From the NCBI GenBank assembly GCA_913048145.1, contig CAJWVP010000195.1, forward strand, positions 1 through 5,814: a DNA stretch of 5,814 nt, read 5' to 3'. A program made the translations under genes and the position numbers. The DNA comes from an uncultured Rhodospirillaceae bacterium. GTDB taxonomy: Bacteria; Pseudomonadota; Alphaproteobacteria; Rhodospirillales; Casp-alpha2. Below, in pieces: positions 5,284-5,814 of this stretch (its first letter is position 1; every line of letters starts with the position of its first letter). The notes beneath the pieces are model-generated. The model made no database searches. It worked only from the letters and a program-made list of their open reading frames with translations, and was not told the DNA's origin.

Positions 5284-5814
5284 CTACGCTGCAATGAACT
5301 CGTTCCACTTCCGAACCATATATCGATTCTCGGACATAACTGAGTTCCAGCACTCGACCCGGCCCATGCGGTCATAGAAGGAGCCGCCATCGCGGGTAGC
5401 GCCGGCTTTTTCGAGTTTGTTGCCGAAGGGATCGATGATGTCTGACTTGGCTGCTTTGCCCTCAAACCAGAAACTCCATTCGTCGCTACTCATATGCAAC
5501 TTCGAAGTTTCCGGCGCTGCGGAATAGTAACCTTGGCGCATTAAGAGACCGCCGACCCAGCCGGAGAGATACCAATTGATGTACTCGTACGCGGCATCCA
5601 AGGCAATGCCCGACAGGTTGCGCGACATGCCTAGACCACCGCCCCAGGAGCGATAGCCCTCTTTCAGTGGCTGGTATATGCACGGGATGTTCATCGATCG
5701 GACCTTGGTAATTGCCGGCGACCACATAGACTGGATCACCACTTCGCCGGAAGCCATGAGGTTGACCGACTCGTCGAAGGTTTTCCAGAAAGCGCGAAAT
5801 TGGCCCGACTTCTT
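5284..5814 (-). CDS. Periplasmic solute-binding protein of the ABC importer, PotD-like (C-terminal part; N-terminus outside window)
   Basis: The last 176 residues of an extracellular solute-binding protein (family 1/8, spermidine/putrescine-binding type); whole proteins are about 350-400 residues, so roughly half is seen. The frame is open to the right edge and begins KKSGQFRAFWKTFDESV. Family marks are the LMASGEVVIQSMWSPAI segment, the EGYRSWGGGLGMSRN stretch, where such proteins discuss the ligand from the second lobe, AAYEYINWYLSG, and the C-terminal MVRKWNEFIAA. It captures the substrate in the periplasm and delivers it to the two permeases encoded just downstream. The signal peptide and most ligand-contacting residues are outside the window, so the substrate cannot be assigned. 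It lies upstream of the hairpin at 5216-5262, which fits higher expression than the permeases. Confidence 0.85.
   Translation of the reverse strand, partial: KKSGQFRAFWKTFDESVNLMASGEVVIQSMWSPAITKVRSMNIPCIYQPLKEGYRSWGGGLGMSRNLSGIALDAAYEYINWYLSGWVGGLLMRQGYYSAAPETSKLHMSSDEWSFWFEGKAAKSDIIDPFGNKLEKAGATRDGGSFYDRMGRVECWNSVMSENRYMVRKWNEFIAA

Overview
The window looks like chromosomal DNA of a proteobacterium, most likely an alphaproteobacterium. The sequence is moderately GC-rich with good Shine-Dalgarno sites, carries an MsrP/MsrQ pair, and encodes a GST-fold protein that resembles FzlA, a division protein known from alphaproteobacteria. No rRNA, tRNA, CRISPR array, transposase or phage gene is visible. 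Genes fill almost the whole window, and no gene-free stretch reaches 300 bases once the fzlA-like start is placed at 1831.

Left block (1-1627, minus strand): msrP (molybdopterin-dependent, Tat-exported periplasmic methionine sulfoxide reductase) is followed by msrQ (its haem-containing membrane electron donor, cut by the left edge). Together they repair oxidised methionines in envelope proteins using electrons from the respiratory chain. The 127-base spacer between them carries a short G-rich tandem repeat.

Middle block (1628-2770, plus strand): a divergent control region leads to a GST-fold gene (probable fzlA). A GFA/CENP-V family gene with a good ribosome binding site follows 17 bases later. 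It stops after 57 codons and has lost its C-terminal half, so it is probably a pseudogene.

Right block (2771-5814, minus strand, convergent with the middle block): an ABC importer operon of the spermidine/putrescine (PotBCD-like) type. In transcription order it holds a solute-binding protein (cut by the right edge), a strong intergenic hairpin, two permeases that both start with TTG, and an Asp/Glu/hydantoin racemase with both catalytic cysteines. The ATPase is not in the window and may lie beyond the right edge. The tight gene spacing suggests that the racemase acts on the imported compound or its breakdown product, but the substrate cannot be read from the sequence.

I see no clearly new biological system. 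The points most worth following up are the racemase-importer pairing, the decayed GFA gene at the boundary between the two blocks, the large hairpin separating binding protein from permeases, and the G-rich repeat between msrP and msrQ.
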